Source: Bacillota bacterium (GTDB lineage Bacteria > Bacillota > Clostridia > Oscillospirales > Ethanoligenentaceae). Taken from it: a DNA stretch of 14,145 bases. A program made the position numbers and the translations under genes. A model generated the notes under the pieces. That model saw only the letters and a program-made list of their open reading frames with translations. It made no database searches and had not been told where the DNA came from. The stretch spans positions 1 to 14,145 of the forward strand of contig JAEWAU010000040.1 of assembly GCA_023391535.1 (NCBI GenBank). The letters run 5' to 3'. This document shows, piece by piece, positions 6,223-14,107 of the stretch (its first letter is position 1; the number at the start of each line of letters is the position of its first letter).

Positions 6223-7530
6223 ATGCAGGATTCCGTCACGGTCCCCACTAAAGTTTATAAGGCGCTGATCATTGCGGCCGGAATCGCCACTCTGGCCTAT
6301 GTAACCGCCGCCGGCCCCGTTTCGGGCGGGTGGTGGTCTTTTGTTTTTCTGTGCCTTCTCGCCATCGTCACGGAAACGCAGACCATCCTCATCGGCAAAA
6401 CAGGCTTTTCCATCACCATCGCGGTAACCATCTGCGCCATGCTCACCTGCAGTGTCACCCAGGCGGCGTGGGTCGCCGCCCTCTCGGTGCTGGGCACCTA
6501 TTCGCGCGTCAAAGGCGGCAAAAGCCTCACCATCTTCAATATTCCGGTTTCCGCCACGCTGTTCAACGCCGCCAACTACGAGCTGAGCCTTCTGGCGGGG
6601 TTCGCCGTCTACCGGGCGCTGGGGGGCTACACGCTCACGCGCGGAGTCTCTTTCAGCACCGTGCTGCGGGCGATCAACGGCATTGCGCTTCCGCTGATCG
6701 CCGCCGTCCTCGCCTATGTCGTCGTCAATGCGATTATCGTATCCGTTTTTCTTTCCCTCCGCTTTCGGGAAAACAGCCTGAAAGTCTGGGTCTCCAACCT
6801 GACCCAGATGGTGACGACTCTCTTCTTTGTGGGGTTTATGGGCGTCATCATCACGGCGATTTTCGTCGCGTACGGCTGGTTTTTGGTGCTGGTGCTGTTC
6901 GTGCCGTTCCTGCTGGCCCGCTATGTGTTCAGCATGTATAAGGATCTGCAGGAAAACTACCTGCAAACCATCACGAGCTTTTCCACGGCCATCGAAACCA
7001 AGGACCCATACACCAACGGCCACTCGCGCCGCGTGGAGTTTTACAGCGGCATCATTTCGGAGGAGCTCGGCCTTTCCCCGAAGCACCGCCAGCTGCTGCG
7101 CTACGCGGCGCTGCTCCACGATATCGGCAAGATCGCCGTGGATGAATCCATCCTGCAGAAGGCCGGCCCGCTGACGCAGGAGGAGGTTGCCGTGCTCCGC
7201 CGCCACCCGGCCAACGGCGAGCACATCCTCGAAGGGATCGAATTTCTCGCATCCGCGGCCAAAATCATCCGTTCGCACCACGAATGGTTCAACGGGAAGG
7301 GATATCCGGACGGCCTTTCCGGCGAAAGTATCCCTCTCGAATCCCGGATTCTCACGGTGGCGGACAGCTACGACGCCATGACTTCGGACAGGCCCTACCG
7401 CCGTGCCTTCACGCACGAACAGGCTCTCGAGGAGCTTTACGCGTGCTCCGGCAGCCAGTTTGAACCGGAGCTCGTCGTCGCTTTCGATAAGGCCATGAAA
7501 AAAAGAGGGAACAAACCGTATGTTATTTGA
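6223..7530 (+). CDS. Membrane-bound HD-GYP domain protein (putative cyclic-dinucleotide phosphodiesterase)
   Basis: A 435-residue protein with an N-terminal membrane domain (about residues 12-235, roughly six to seven hydrophobic segments) and a cytoplasmic HD-GYP domain (about 245-430). Catalytic features are visible: GHSRRV (H267), LLHDIGK (H299, D300), HHEWFNGKGYPDGL with the GYP signature (360-362), and VADSYDAMTSDRPYR. HD-GYP proteins hydrolyse c-di-GMP or related cyclic dinucleotides; the substrate here is inferred. The membrane part is probably a sensor or localisation module that I cannot name. ATG 6223 follows AAGGGAG at five bases; the frame is open to a GTG at 6187, which has no better site. 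Its end overlaps the next gene by 11 bases, showing co-translation. The 6109-6222 gap before it holds AT-rich sequence with no convincing promoter. Confidence 0.88.
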   Translation: MQDSVTVPTKVYKALIIAAGIATLAYVTAAGPVSGGWWSFVFLCLLAIVTETQTILIGKTGFSITIAVTICAMLTCSVTQAAWVAALSVLGTYSRVKGGKSLTIFNIPVSATLFNAANYELSLLAGFAVYRALGGYTLTRGVSFSTVLRAINGIALPLIAAVLAYVVVNAIIVSVFLSLRFRENSLKVWVSNLTQMVTTLFFVGFMGVIITAIFVAYGWFLVLVLFVPFLLARYVFSMYKDLQENYLQTITSFSTAIETKDPYTNGHSRRVEFYSGIISEELGLSPKHRQLLRYAALLHDIGKIAVDESILQKAGPLTQEEVAVLRRHPANGEHILEGIEFLASAAKIIRSHHEWFNGKGYPDGLSGESIPLESRILTVADSYDAMTSDRPYRRAFTHEQALEELYACSGSQFEPELVVAFDKAMKKRGNKPYVI

Positions 7531-8137
7531 CGCCGCCGTCTGCGGGCTGCTGGCTGGCTTTCTGGCGGGCGGAAGCCTGCGCCGCCTGCTCGAGCTGCCG
7601 CTCCGGCACCTGTGGCTGCTGGCGGGCGCCGTGCTCGTCAATCTGCTTCCGCACGTTCCTTTCGCCGCGGCACCGCTCATGCGCCTCGGCACGGCCGGAG
7701 CGGTCTGCTTCGCGCTGGTGCGTTACGGCCTGCTGCTCGCGTTTGCGGCGTTCAACTACCGGTGCGTTCCGGTGGATATCATCGGCGCCGGGGGCGCCCT
7801 CAACATGCTGGTGACGCTGGCGAATTCCGGCCGCATGCCCGTTGTGGCGAGCGCGCTCGCCGGAAGCGCTTCGCAGAACACGCAAAACAAGCTTCTTCAA
7901 AACGGCCAGATTCTGATCTACACGCTCACAAACGCCCGCACGCGCCTCGCGTTCCTCTGCGACCGGATCGACGTTCCGTTTTACGACTGGCTGCTCCGCC
8001 GCGTTCACTATTACCTCAGCATCGGCGATATCCTCATCGCCGCGGGTGTTTTCGCGCTGGTGGTGGCCCTGATGAAACCGACGCGTCTCGGGTGGCTTCG
8101 ATTGCAAAAAGAAAAGGCGGGCGGCGCCGGAAGCTGA
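7520..8137 (+). CDS. DUF5317 family membrane protein
   Basis: Small integral membrane protein of 205 residues. Hydrophobic segments occur near the N-terminus (residues 2-17), at about 30-48, 55-80 and a C-terminal one after YLSIGDILIAAGVFALVVALM. The conserved stretch GGALNMLVTLANSGRMPV and the C-terminal YLSIGDILIA are what I associate with DUF5317. Biochemical function is unknown. ATG lies inside the HD-GYP gene (11-base overlap), with GAGGG ten bases upstream, so the two are made together and may act together at the membrane. It is the last gene of the unit, 74 bases before a strong terminator. Confidence 0.8.
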   Translation: MLFDAAVCGLLAGFLAGGSLRRLLELPLRHLWLLAGAVLVNLLPHVPFAAAPLMRLGTAGAVCFALVRYGLLLAFAAFNYRCVPVDIIGAGGALNMLVTLANSGRMPVVASALAGSASQNTQNKLLQNGQILIYTLTNARTRLAFLCDRIDVPFYDWLLRRVHYYLSIGDILIAAGVFALVVALMKPTRLGWLRLQKEKAGGAGS

Positions 8138-8211
8138 TTGAAGCTGCCGTGGGGCGTTCCGTTCCATTTTGCTGCGCAAAACCGCGTCCTTTCGACGCCC
8201 GCAGTTCAAGA

Positions 8212-8259
8212 GGGCTGCCGCAAAATGAATTACGATTCGTTTTGCGGCAGCCCCTTTTT
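8212..8259 (+). terminator. Strong intrinsic terminator ending the HD-GYP/DUF5317 unit
   Basis: A 14-bp perfect stem, GGGCTGCCGCAAAA (8212-8225) with its complement (8240-8253), a 14-nt loop, then C and five T. The same stem sequence recurs in the terminator at 9765-9804. It separates the cluster from spoIIID. Confidence 0.88.
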
Positions 8260-8383
8260 GCGCGCCCTTCCGCCCCGTGAGCCCGCCGCAAACCCGCCCG
8301 CGGCAGCTTCCGCCCCTTCCCGCTTCTATCCCGCCTTGTTCCCTCATATATATTACGGACACGGCTTTGAGGGAGGGGTCCGA

Positions 8384-8632
8384 GTGAAAGGGATTGTGGA
8401 AGAACGGGCGGTCGAGCTCGGCGAATATATCATCAAAAATCAGTCCACCGTGCGCAGCGCGGCCAAAAAATTCGGAGTCAGCAAAAGCACCGTACATAAA
8501 GATGTTTCCGAACGGTTAAAAAAACTGAACCCGCAGCTGTACGTCGAGGTCAAGCACGTGCTGGATATCAACAAAGCGCAGCGGCATATCCGCGGAGGGC
8601 TTGCCACGCGCCGAAAATACCATCACGAGTAA
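8384..8632 (+). CDS. spoIIID: Sporulation transcription factor SpoIIID
   Basis: DNA-binding regulator of the mother-cell programme, which in Bacillus acts after sigma-E and modulates many sigma-E genes and the switch to sigma-K. The 82-residue product carries the helix-turn-helix TVRSAAKKFGVSKSTVHKDV (about 22-41), then SERLKKLNPQL, EVKHVLDINKAQRHIRGGLATRRKY, the family signature. It is slightly shorter than B. subtilis SpoIIID (93 residues), lacking only the variable C-terminal tail. GTG 8384 is preceded by GGGAGGGG (8371-8378). The frame is open back to 8138, but that stretch contains the preceding terminator. A CATATATATT string at about 8345 is a loose match to a sigma-E -10, but no good -35 partner is seen, so I do not list a promoter. 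The 8260-8383 leader otherwise shows nothing recognisable. Confidence 0.93.
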   Translation: MKGIVEERAVELGEYIIKNQSTVRSAAKKFGVSKSTVHKDVSERLKKLNPQLYVEVKHVLDINKAQRHIRGGLATRRKYHHE

Positions 8633-8667
8633 AACCGGCAGCCGCCGGACAAATCGGGAACCGCGCG

Positions 8668-8726
8668 CGCGAAGCGCGGGGGAAAACGGGAGCGCCGCCC
8701 GGATTCCCCCGCGCTTCGCGTTTTTT
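8668..8726 (+). terminator. Strong intrinsic terminator after spoIIID
   Basis: A 17-bp perfect stem (8668-8684 with 8704-8720, CGCGAAGCGCGGGGGAA and its complement), a 19-nt loop and six T (8721-8726). It is one-directional and insulates yebC from spoIIID. Confidence 0.9.
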
Positions 8727-8756
8727 CGGGGAGACGCAAAACAGTAGCCGCACCGG

Positions 8757-8786
8757 TTGCCATTCGGCCCGGAATTATGGTAAAAT
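8757..8786 (+). promoter_or_regulatory. Promoter of yebC
   Basis: -35 TTGCCA (8757-8762), -10 TAAAAT (8781-8786), 18-bp spacer. It lies just after the spoIIID terminator, so yebC is probably transcribed alone with a leader of roughly 110 nt. Confidence 0.6.
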
Positions 8787-8905
8787 AGATTAAATACGCG
8801 CGGCTTTCCGCCGCAGCGGCAGCTTTCCGCCCGCGGCGATATTGTTCGCCGGAGCCGCCGCGCAGCGGATGGCTGTTCCAATACCGAAACTGGAGGCAGA
8901 GAACA

Positions 8906-9652
8906 ATGTCAGGTCATTCCAAGTGGAAAAACATTATGCATAAAAAGGAAAAGAGCGACGCGCAGCGCGCCAAGACCTTTACGAAGATCGGCCGCGAAAT
9001 GTCGGTGGTGGTGCGCGAGGGCGGGCCGGACCCGCTGAGCAACTCCAAGCTGGCCGACCTGATCGCCAAGGCGAAGGCCAACAACGTGCCCAACGACAAC
9101 ATCGACCGCATCATCAAAAAAGCGGCGGGCGGGCAGGAACGGGCCGATTACGAAACCATCATCTACGAGGGCTACGGCCCGTGCGGCGTGGCCGTGATCG
9201 TCGAGGCCCTCACGGACAACCGCAACCGCACGGCGGCCGATCTGCGCCATTTCTTCGATAAGTTCGGCGGCAACCTGGGGCAGACCGGCTGCGTGGGCTG
9301 GATGTTCCAGGAAAAGGGCGTGCTCATCGCGGAAAAAGCGGCGGGCCTGAATGCGGACAGGCTGATGGACGACTGCCTCGAGGCCGGCGCGCAGGATTTC
9401 AACGAAAACGACGAGGTGTTCGAGATCTTCACCGAGCCCAACGACCTGCACAACGTGCGCGTGGCGCTGGAGGCCAAAAAATACACGTTCCTCTCGGCCG
9501 AGGACGAGCGCATCCCCGCAAACTACGTGGCCATCGATTCGCCCGACGACCGCGAAAAAATGCAGAACCTGCTCGACAACCTCGAGGACGACGACGACGT
9601 CCAGAACGTCTGGCATAACTGGGAGAATCCGGACGACACAGAAGAAGAGTAA
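8906..9652 (+). CDS. yebC: YebC/TACO1 family protein
   Basis: Conserved cytoplasmic protein of 248 residues, full length for the family. The hallmark N-terminus MSGHSKWKNIMHKKEKSDAQ is complete, followed by RAKTFTKIGREM, the KAKANNVPNDNIDRIIKKA motif, and GYGPCGVAVIVEALTDNRNRT with GGNLGQTGCVGWMF. Members have been described as DNA-binding regulators, and more recently as ribosome-associated factors that help translate difficult proline-containing stretches (TACO1/YebC); which applies here cannot be read from sequence. GGAGG (8892-8896) lies nine bases before ATG. The acidic C-terminus ends in WENPDDTEEE, and the DNA encoding that tail is repeated 90 bases downstream (see the repeat entry). 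It stands alone between a promoter and a bidirectional terminator. Confidence 0.95.
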   Translation: MSGHSKWKNIMHKKEKSDAQRAKTFTKIGREMSVVVREGGPDPLSNSKLADLIAKAKANNVPNDNIDRIIKKAAGGQERADYETIIYEGYGPCGVAVIVEALTDNRNRTAADLRHFFDKFGGNLGQTGCVGWMFQEKGVLIAEKAAGLNADRLMDDCLEAGAQDFNENDEVFEIFTEPNDLHNVRVALEAKKYTFLSAEDERIPANYVAIDSPDDREKMQNLLDNLEDDDDVQNVWHNWENPDDTEEE

Positions 9653-9761
9653 GCCGGCTTTTCCGGGAAAAATCTTCGGAAACGGCTTCCCCGGTTATGC
9701 CGCATAATCTGGGAAAACCCGGACGACACAGAAGAAGAGTAAACCGGCTTTTCCGGGAAAA
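9613..9761 (+). repeat. Direct repeat of the yebC 3' end (two copies, period 90)
   Basis: Positions 9620-9671 and 9710-9761 match at 49 of 52 bases by eye; a weaker match extends about seven bases further upstream with one indel. Each copy encodes WENPDDTEEE plus a TAA stop and the following 19 bases, which include a small palindrome. Two of the three differences are synonymous (GAG/GAA, AAT/AAC) and the third lies just after the stop. The 57 bases between the first stop and copy 2 are open in the yebC frame. Confidence 0.9.
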
Positions 9762-9764
9762 CAA

Positions 9765-9808
9765 ACGGGGCTGCTGCAAAACTTTCGTTTTGCGGCAGCC
9801 CCGTTTTG
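9765..9808. terminator. Bidirectional intrinsic terminator between yebC and the LTA synthase-like gene
   Basis: An 18-pair stem (9765-9782 with 9787-9804, one G-U) and a TTTC loop, with T-rich DNA on both sides. It sits between convergent genes and shares its core with the terminator at 8212-8259. Confidence 0.85.
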
Positions 9809-9832
9809 ATTGCCCGTTTGCAGGGAAACGCG

Positions 9833-11812
9833 CTATTTGGTGAGCGCGGCGCCGTAACGGTTCCCGATAAGCAGGTCGTATTCGAACAGCTCCTGTTTTT
9901 GCAGGTATTCCTGCCCGCCGGCGGGCATCTGCATCACGGGCTGATTCTGATTGTCGATATACACCCCGGTGGCGTAGCCGCGGTAGGTTTCGTACTGCTG
10001 CTCGAGGAAATCGAAATACAGCGGGCGCGGCAGACGGAAGGTCTGGTCGATGAACGGAATCAGCTCGTACATGCTCATATCAGCCTGCTGCGCCTTGGTG
10101 CCGCCGAAATTGTTCCAGATGATGTAGGGCGTGGAGTGCTTTTTCTGGACGTTGAGCGCGCTGCTCTCGTCGCCTACGAGATAGCCGCCGGCCGTGAGGG
10201 TGTTGTCGTCCAGCGCGGGCATGTGGTCGCCGTAGATGACGACGATGGTGGGCTGTTTCACCGTGGAGAAATAGTCGATGAGGTATTTGAGCGCCGAATC
10301 GGCCTCCCGCACGCCCGTGGCGTAGGTTGTGAGAATGTCGCTTTCATCGGGCGTGAGCCCCGGAGCGCTGAGCTTGACGCGCTCGTTTTCGGGGTAATCG
10401 TCCTTGCCCCACGAAAAATGGTTCTGCATGGTTACGGTGAAGTTGAAATAGGGCTTGCCGCTGGCCTGATTCGCCTTGTACTGCTGGACGATCATTTTCA
10501 TGGCCGAAAGATCGGAGATAAACCCGCGCTTCATCTGCGGATTCTTAAAGTTCGTTTCGGAGAGGAATTTGGAGAACCCGATGTTGGGGAACACGATGTT
10601 GCGGTCCCAGAACGTGGGGTCGAACGGATGCACGGCCAGCGTGTAGTAGCCGAGGCTCTTGAGGAACGACACGTACGAGAACGTGGGCGTTTTGAAATAC
10701 TCCTCGTAAGGCACGCTGCCGTTGGGAAGGTAGGAATAGGTGAAGCCCGTAAGCACCTCAAATTCGGAATTGCAGGTGCCGCCGCCGTACATCGGGGTGA
10801 GCAGATGGCCCGAAACGGAGGTTTTGCGCAGCGCCTCGATCTCCGGCATCACGGGCTCCGAGAACTGCACGTTCGAGAACTCGGTGAGGTCGCACAGCGC
10901 CTCGTCCTGGATGATGATGATGTTCGGCTTTGCCTTGGCGGCGGCCGAAGCCGGGGATTTCTGAATACTGTTCTCGGCGGACTGCACCGTCTGCTGGCTG
11001 TAATCGGCAGGAACCACCACTTTACGGTGGCCGAGGTTGTTCAGAAACGAAAAGATGAAGCCGTTCTGGCGGTAATTGTCGGATTGCGACCAGGTGATCT
11101 CCTTTATGTCGTGCTTCTGGAGGAACAGGTCGTTCATGAAGACGCCCGTGAGCAGGAAAAACGCCGCCGCCACGGAAACGACGGGAAGCGCCGCGCGCAG
11201 CACGACCGGAAGGCGCGGCGCCTTCCGCTTTTTGCGCAGCAGGAAGAACGCCGCCACGCAGAGCAGCGGAATTACATAGCCAAGGACGACCTCGTATGTA
11301 ATATGCAGCTTGACGCGGTTGGCGATTTCTCCTGCATCCTTGATGACGGTGAAATCCCATGGCAGCAAAGGCTCGCTGCGCGTGCTCAGCTTGATGTAGT
11401 TCGCGGTGGAGGCGGCGGCGAAACCGATACCTCCAACGAAAGCCACCAGATAGAGCCGCCGGAGCACGAAATAGAGAAACGCGAGCACCAGGAACACGAA
11501 GAACGATTCGTTCCAGAACTGAATAGGATGGTGAACCGTAAAGTACGCCGTCTGCGTAAGGCTCGAACGGAACGCCCATTCGCTCAGCTCCGTGACGAGC
11601 ACGGCAAAGCAGAACACGAGCGCGAGGTTCAAAAGCTCGGAGAGCAGGGCGCGGAGCGGCCCCTGCGCGGGCGTTTCCTTCTTCGCTTCGCGGGTTTTGC
11701 GCGGGCGTGCGGGCGCGCGCGTTTCCACGGCCACGGCCGCGGCGGTGCCCGGCGTTCCGGCGTTCGGCGTCCCGGCAGCCTCGCCGGGGCGTTCCAGATC
11801 CGTTGTATTCAA
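9833..11812 (-). CDS. LTA synthase-like sulfatase-family phosphoglycerol transferase
   Basis: Predicted membrane enzyme with an extracellular sulfatase-fold domain, of the family that polymerises glycerol phosphate from phosphatidylglycerol into lipoteichoic acid or similar polymers. The 659-residue product has a Pro/Ala/Lys-rich cytoplasmic start (1-50), five likely membrane spans (about 55-78, 103-118, 120-138, 173-193, 203-226) and a catalytic domain from about 296. Catalytic features match LtaS: metal ligand E304 in NIIIIQDEAL, nucleophile T346 in GGGTCNSEFEVLTG, W402/R404 in FWDRN, H464 in MQNHFSW, and D529/H530 in YGDHMP. TTG 11812 is chosen because AAGGAAGG (11829-11822) is nine bases upstream and no Met occurs before the spans; the open frame to 12091 crosses the promoter. 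It is divergent from a GH25 muramidase. The exact polymer made is inferred. Confidence 0.88.
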   Translation of the reverse strand: MNTTDLERPGEAAGTPNAGTPGTAAAVAVETRAPARPRKTREAKKETPAQGPLRALLSELLNLALVFCFAVLVTELSEWAFRSSLTQTAYFTVHHPIQFWNESFFVFLVLAFLYFVLRRLYLVAFVGGIGFAAASTANYIKLSTRSEPLLPWDFTVIKDAGEIANRVKLHITYEVVLGYVIPLLCVAAFFLLRKKRKAPRLPVVLRAALPVVSVAAAFFLLTGVFMNDLFLQKHDIKEITWSQSDNYRQNGFIFSFLNNLGHRKVVVPADYSQQTVQSAENSIQKSPASAAAKAKPNIIIIQDEALCDLTEFSNVQFSEPVMPEIEALRKTSVSGHLLTPMYGGGTCNSEFEVLTGFTYSYLPNGSVPYEEYFKTPTFSYVSFLKSLGYYTLAVHPFDPTFWDRNIVFPNIGFSKFLSETNFKNPQMKRGFISDLSAMKMIVQQYKANQASGKPYFNFTVTMQNHFSWGKDDYPENERVKLSAPGLTPDESDILTTYATGVREADSALKYLIDYFSTVKQPTIVVIYGDHMPALDDNTLTAGGYLVGDESSALNVQKKHSTPYIIWNNFGGTKAQQADMSMYELIPFIDQTFRLPRPLYFDFLEQQYETYRGYATGVYIDNQNQPVMQMPAGGQEYLQKQELFEYDLLIGNRYGAALTK

Positions 11813-11927
11813 AATTATGTACCTTCCTTTATCCGTTCCGCAGCCCGTTTCCGGTTTCAAACGGCGCGGCTTCGCTTTCCGCCCGGCAGGGCAAAGAGCG
11901 GGCCGGGGAGAATGCCCGGCGATATCC

Positions 11928-11956
11928 ATTATAGCAAACCGCACACTTTTTTTCCA
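11928..11956 (-). promoter_or_regulatory. Promoter of the LTA synthase-like gene
   Basis: Extended -10 TGCTATAAT with TATAAT at 11933-11928, and a weak -35 TGGAAA (11956-11951) at 17 bp. Start near 11921 gives a leader of about 110 nt. It lies inside the longer open frame and so decides against the upstream starts. Confidence 0.65.
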
Positions 11957-12169
11957 CAGCGTTCGGCAAATAGTATTATTTAGCAGAACTCTGGATGCCG
12001 CAGGAAACGCGGCGGCAGGCGAAGCGGCCGGCGTGCCGCGCAAGATTTTTGCCAGTATATGTAGCCAAAAAGAATAATAATTATCTTCCAATCGACATCC
12101 ATATATTAATAAAATATGAGATAAAAAGTCATTGGATAAAGTTTGTATTTGTTTATTTTGCCTAAGCTA

Positions 12170-12198
12170 TAGACCAGAAAGAGAATTTTTGGTATACT
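12170..12198 (+). promoter_or_regulatory. Promoter of the GH25 gene
   Basis: -35 TAGACC (12170-12175), 17-bp spacer, extended -10 TGGTATACT with TATACT at 12193-12198. It lies in the AT-rich divergent region; from 11957 to 12169 nothing else was recognised. Confidence 0.6.
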
Positions 12199-12303
12199 GG
12201 GTACTGGAAAAACGCCGGGCTGCGCGCCCGCCCCCGGCGCCCGCCTCAGGCCGATTCGCCGGGGCGCGTACGTGTCCGTTCTACATATTGCGAGGTACTT
12301 GTC

Positions 12304-14085
12304 ATGCTCAAAAAGCTCTGCTCCGTTCTGCTCCTGTGCGCTTTCACCGCCTGCCTTCTGCCGATGTCCGCGCCGCTTCGCGCGTCGGCCGCCTCCACCG
12401 GCACCATGCAGCCGGCCGGGAACGCCAATCTTAAGGTGATAGACGTTGCCAAGTACAACGTGCCCACGGATTCCTCCGGAAACGCCAACTTCGGCGCCAT
12501 CAACTGGTCCGCTGTGGCGCTCAACGCGGATGCAATCTACATCAAAGCCACTTCCTGCGATCTCGGGTACAATCACGTGGACCCGTACTACACGCAGTTC
12601 GCGGCCTCGGCCAAGGCCGCCCGCATCAGCTGCGGGTTCTACCATTACTTCCTGCCCTACCGCACCCTTGCGTTGGACGCGCAGGAGGCCGATTACTTCT
12701 ATAACGCCATCAAGGATCTCGGTTACGACTGCACGCCCGTGCTGGACGCGGAGGTGTTCGATTCTGAGGACGGTTCCGCCACGTTCAGCAAAGCCGACAT
12801 GACCGCCGCCATCCAGGCGTTCATCGACGAGTTCAAAAAGAAGAGCGGGCTGGACGTTATGATCTACACCAGCTATTTCAATGTGGATTCCTTTTTCGGA
12901 ACGAGTCTTTCGCACTACAAGTTCTGGATGGCTGATTTCAGCGGCTCCACCCGCGCCGCCACGTCGGTATGGAACAAATGGGATATGCTCCAGTATACGG
13001 GGAACGGCTCCTGCCCCGGCTTTTCGGTGCCGGTGGATAACGATACGGCCACGTCCAACATATTTCTCGGCTCGGTATCGGGCCTTGTGCATGTGGATGT
13101 TCCAAACGGCACCGTGCAGGCCGGCAGCCTCGTCGTTGCGGGCTGGACCGTCAGCCACTACGGAACCTCCCGCGTGGACGTGTATATCGACAACAAATAT
13201 ATGGGCACGGCGTGGCAGCCATCGTTCTGCCAGAGGCCGGACGTGGAGAATATTTACGGCGGCAGCGGCTACGACGACGCGCTCGACAGCGGCTTTAACG
13301 TCGCAATCCCCGATACGCTCGCGAACGGCGCGCACACGCTGCGCGTGGCGCAGGTGGACGGCCGCGGGAACGCCGTGTGGTCGTCCGCTTCCACCTTTAC
13401 CTATGTTGTTCCGCCGCAGCACATGAGCCTCGACACCCCGCAGCAGACCTACACCGGCGATATTCCCGTATACGGCTGGGCGGCGAGCCACTACGGCGTG
13501 GGCCGCGTGGACGTTTACGTGGACGGCCGCTTCTACAGCTCGCTCCCGGCGTCGTCGTTCTCCGACCGCCCGGATATTGAACGGCTCTACGGCGGCAAAA
13601 ACTATCAGGGGCTAAACCAAAGCGGCTTTTCCGGCACCATCGCGGCAAAGGACCTTTCGGGCGGCGCGCACACGCTGCGCGTGGCGCAGATCGACAACGC
13701 CGGCCACGTGCAGTGGTCCGCCGCGCGGACGTTTTCGGTGGCGGCCCCGGCCCAATGCACGACGCTCGATCTTCCGGGCAGCTCCTGTTCCGGCGCCGTC
13801 CCCGTGGGCGGCTGGGCCATCAGCCATTACGGCGTGAGCCGCGTGGATATTTATGTGGACGGGAAGTTCGCCGCCTCGGTGCCGTTCTCGGCCTTCATGA
13901 CGCGTGCCGACGTAGGGCGGGTATATGCAAACCAGGGCTACGACAATCCGGCTCAGAGCGGGTTCTGCACGCTGCTGCCGGCGGGCAAGATCGCGGCGGG
14001 CAGGCATATCGTGGCCGCCGCGCAGATTGACAACCATGGCCAGGTGCTCTGGTCCTCCGCCAAAACATTCACCGTAACAAAATAA
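12304..14085 (+). CDS. Secreted GH25 muramidase (lysozyme) with three C-terminal repeats
   Basis: A 593-residue secreted protein predicted to cut the N-acetylmuramic acid-(1,4)-N-acetylglucosamine bond of peptidoglycan. A signal peptide (MLKKL, then a Leu-rich core, cleavage near ASA-AS at about 28-31) is followed by a GH25 barrel (about 44-256): VIDVAKYN with D47, YIKAT, GFYHYF, PVLDAE with the catalytic pair D148/E150, MIYTSYF, WDMLQYT and a terminal VDND. After it come three tandem modules of about 105 residues (about 262-368, 374-479, 485-592), each with GWxxSHYGxxRVDxYxD, RxDVxxxY, SGF and GxHxxxxAQxD; they look like Ig-type beta modules used for wall binding, though I cannot name the family. 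No LPXTG or membrane anchor is present. ATG 12304 has GAGG eight bases upstream. It is divergent from the LTA synthase-like gene. It could serve in growth, sporulation or competition. Confidence 0.92.
   Translation: MLKKLCSVLLLCAFTACLLPMSAPLRASAASTGTMQPAGNANLKVIDVAKYNVPTDSSGNANFGAINWSAVALNADAIYIKATSCDLGYNHVDPYYTQFAASAKAARISCGFYHYFLPYRTLALDAQEADYFYNAIKDLGYDCTPVLDAEVFDSEDGSATFSKADMTAAIQAFIDEFKKKSGLDVMIYTSYFNVDSFFGTSLSHYKFWMADFSGSTRAATSVWNKWDMLQYTGNGSCPGFSVPVDNDTATSNIFLGSVSGLVHVDVPNGTVQAGSLVVAGWTVSHYGTSRVDVYIDNKYMGTAWQPSFCQRPDVENIYGGSGYDDALDSGFNVAIPDTLANGAHTLRVAQVDGRGNAVWSSASTFTYVVPPQHMSLDTPQQTYTGDIPVYGWAASHYGVGRVDVYVDGRFYSSLPASSFSDRPDIERLYGGKNYQGLNQSGFSGTIAAKDLSGGAHTLRVAQIDNAGHVQWSAARTFSVAAPAQCTTLDLPGSSCSGAVPVGGWAISHYGVSRVDIYVDGKFAASVPFSAFMTRADVGRVYANQGYDNPAQSGFCTLLPAGKIAAGRHIVAAAQIDNHGQVLWSSAKTFTVTK
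13087..14079 (+). repeat. Three tandem ~105-codon repeats in the GH25 gene
   Basis: The modules lie at about 13087-13407, 13423-13740 and 13756-14079. All keep a GW..SHYG..RVD.Y.D core, an RxDV/RxDI turn, a YGG/Y-type segment, an SGF and a closing AQxDxxGxxxWSxAxTF strand. Modules 1 and 2 share ahtlrvaq exactly; module 3 is more diverged. Confidence 0.9.
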
Positions 14086-14107
14086 CGCGGCGTTTCGCAT
14101 AAAGCCG

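Noticed and set aside
5895..6248. 117-residue open frame on the - strand across the small-peptide region
   Set aside because: No ribosome binding site at its candidate starts, and it runs antisense to the better-supported peptide and into the end of the upstream gene.
8138..8383. N-terminal extension of SpoIIID to 164 residues
   Set aside because: The stretch contains a strong terminator, and SpoIIID homologues begin close to GTG 8384.
9806..11983. 725-residue open frame on the + strand, opposite the LTA synthase-like gene
   Set aside because: No ribosome binding site, His/Arg/Val-rich composition without recognisable motifs, and it mirrors a gene with full catalytic motifs. It is an artefact of GC-rich third positions, as are 2669-4177 (+), 6208-7692 (-), 12106-13491 (-), 5147-5941 (-) and 7523-8497 (-).
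11813..12091. 93-residue N-terminal extension of the LTA synthase-like protein
   Set aside because: An extended -10 promoter lies inside it, neither in-frame ATG has a ribosome binding site, and TTG 11812 has an excellent one.
12060..12130. AT-rich stretch as a possible origin or operator
   Set aside because: No repeated boxes or clean palindrome; it is explained as a divergent promoter region.
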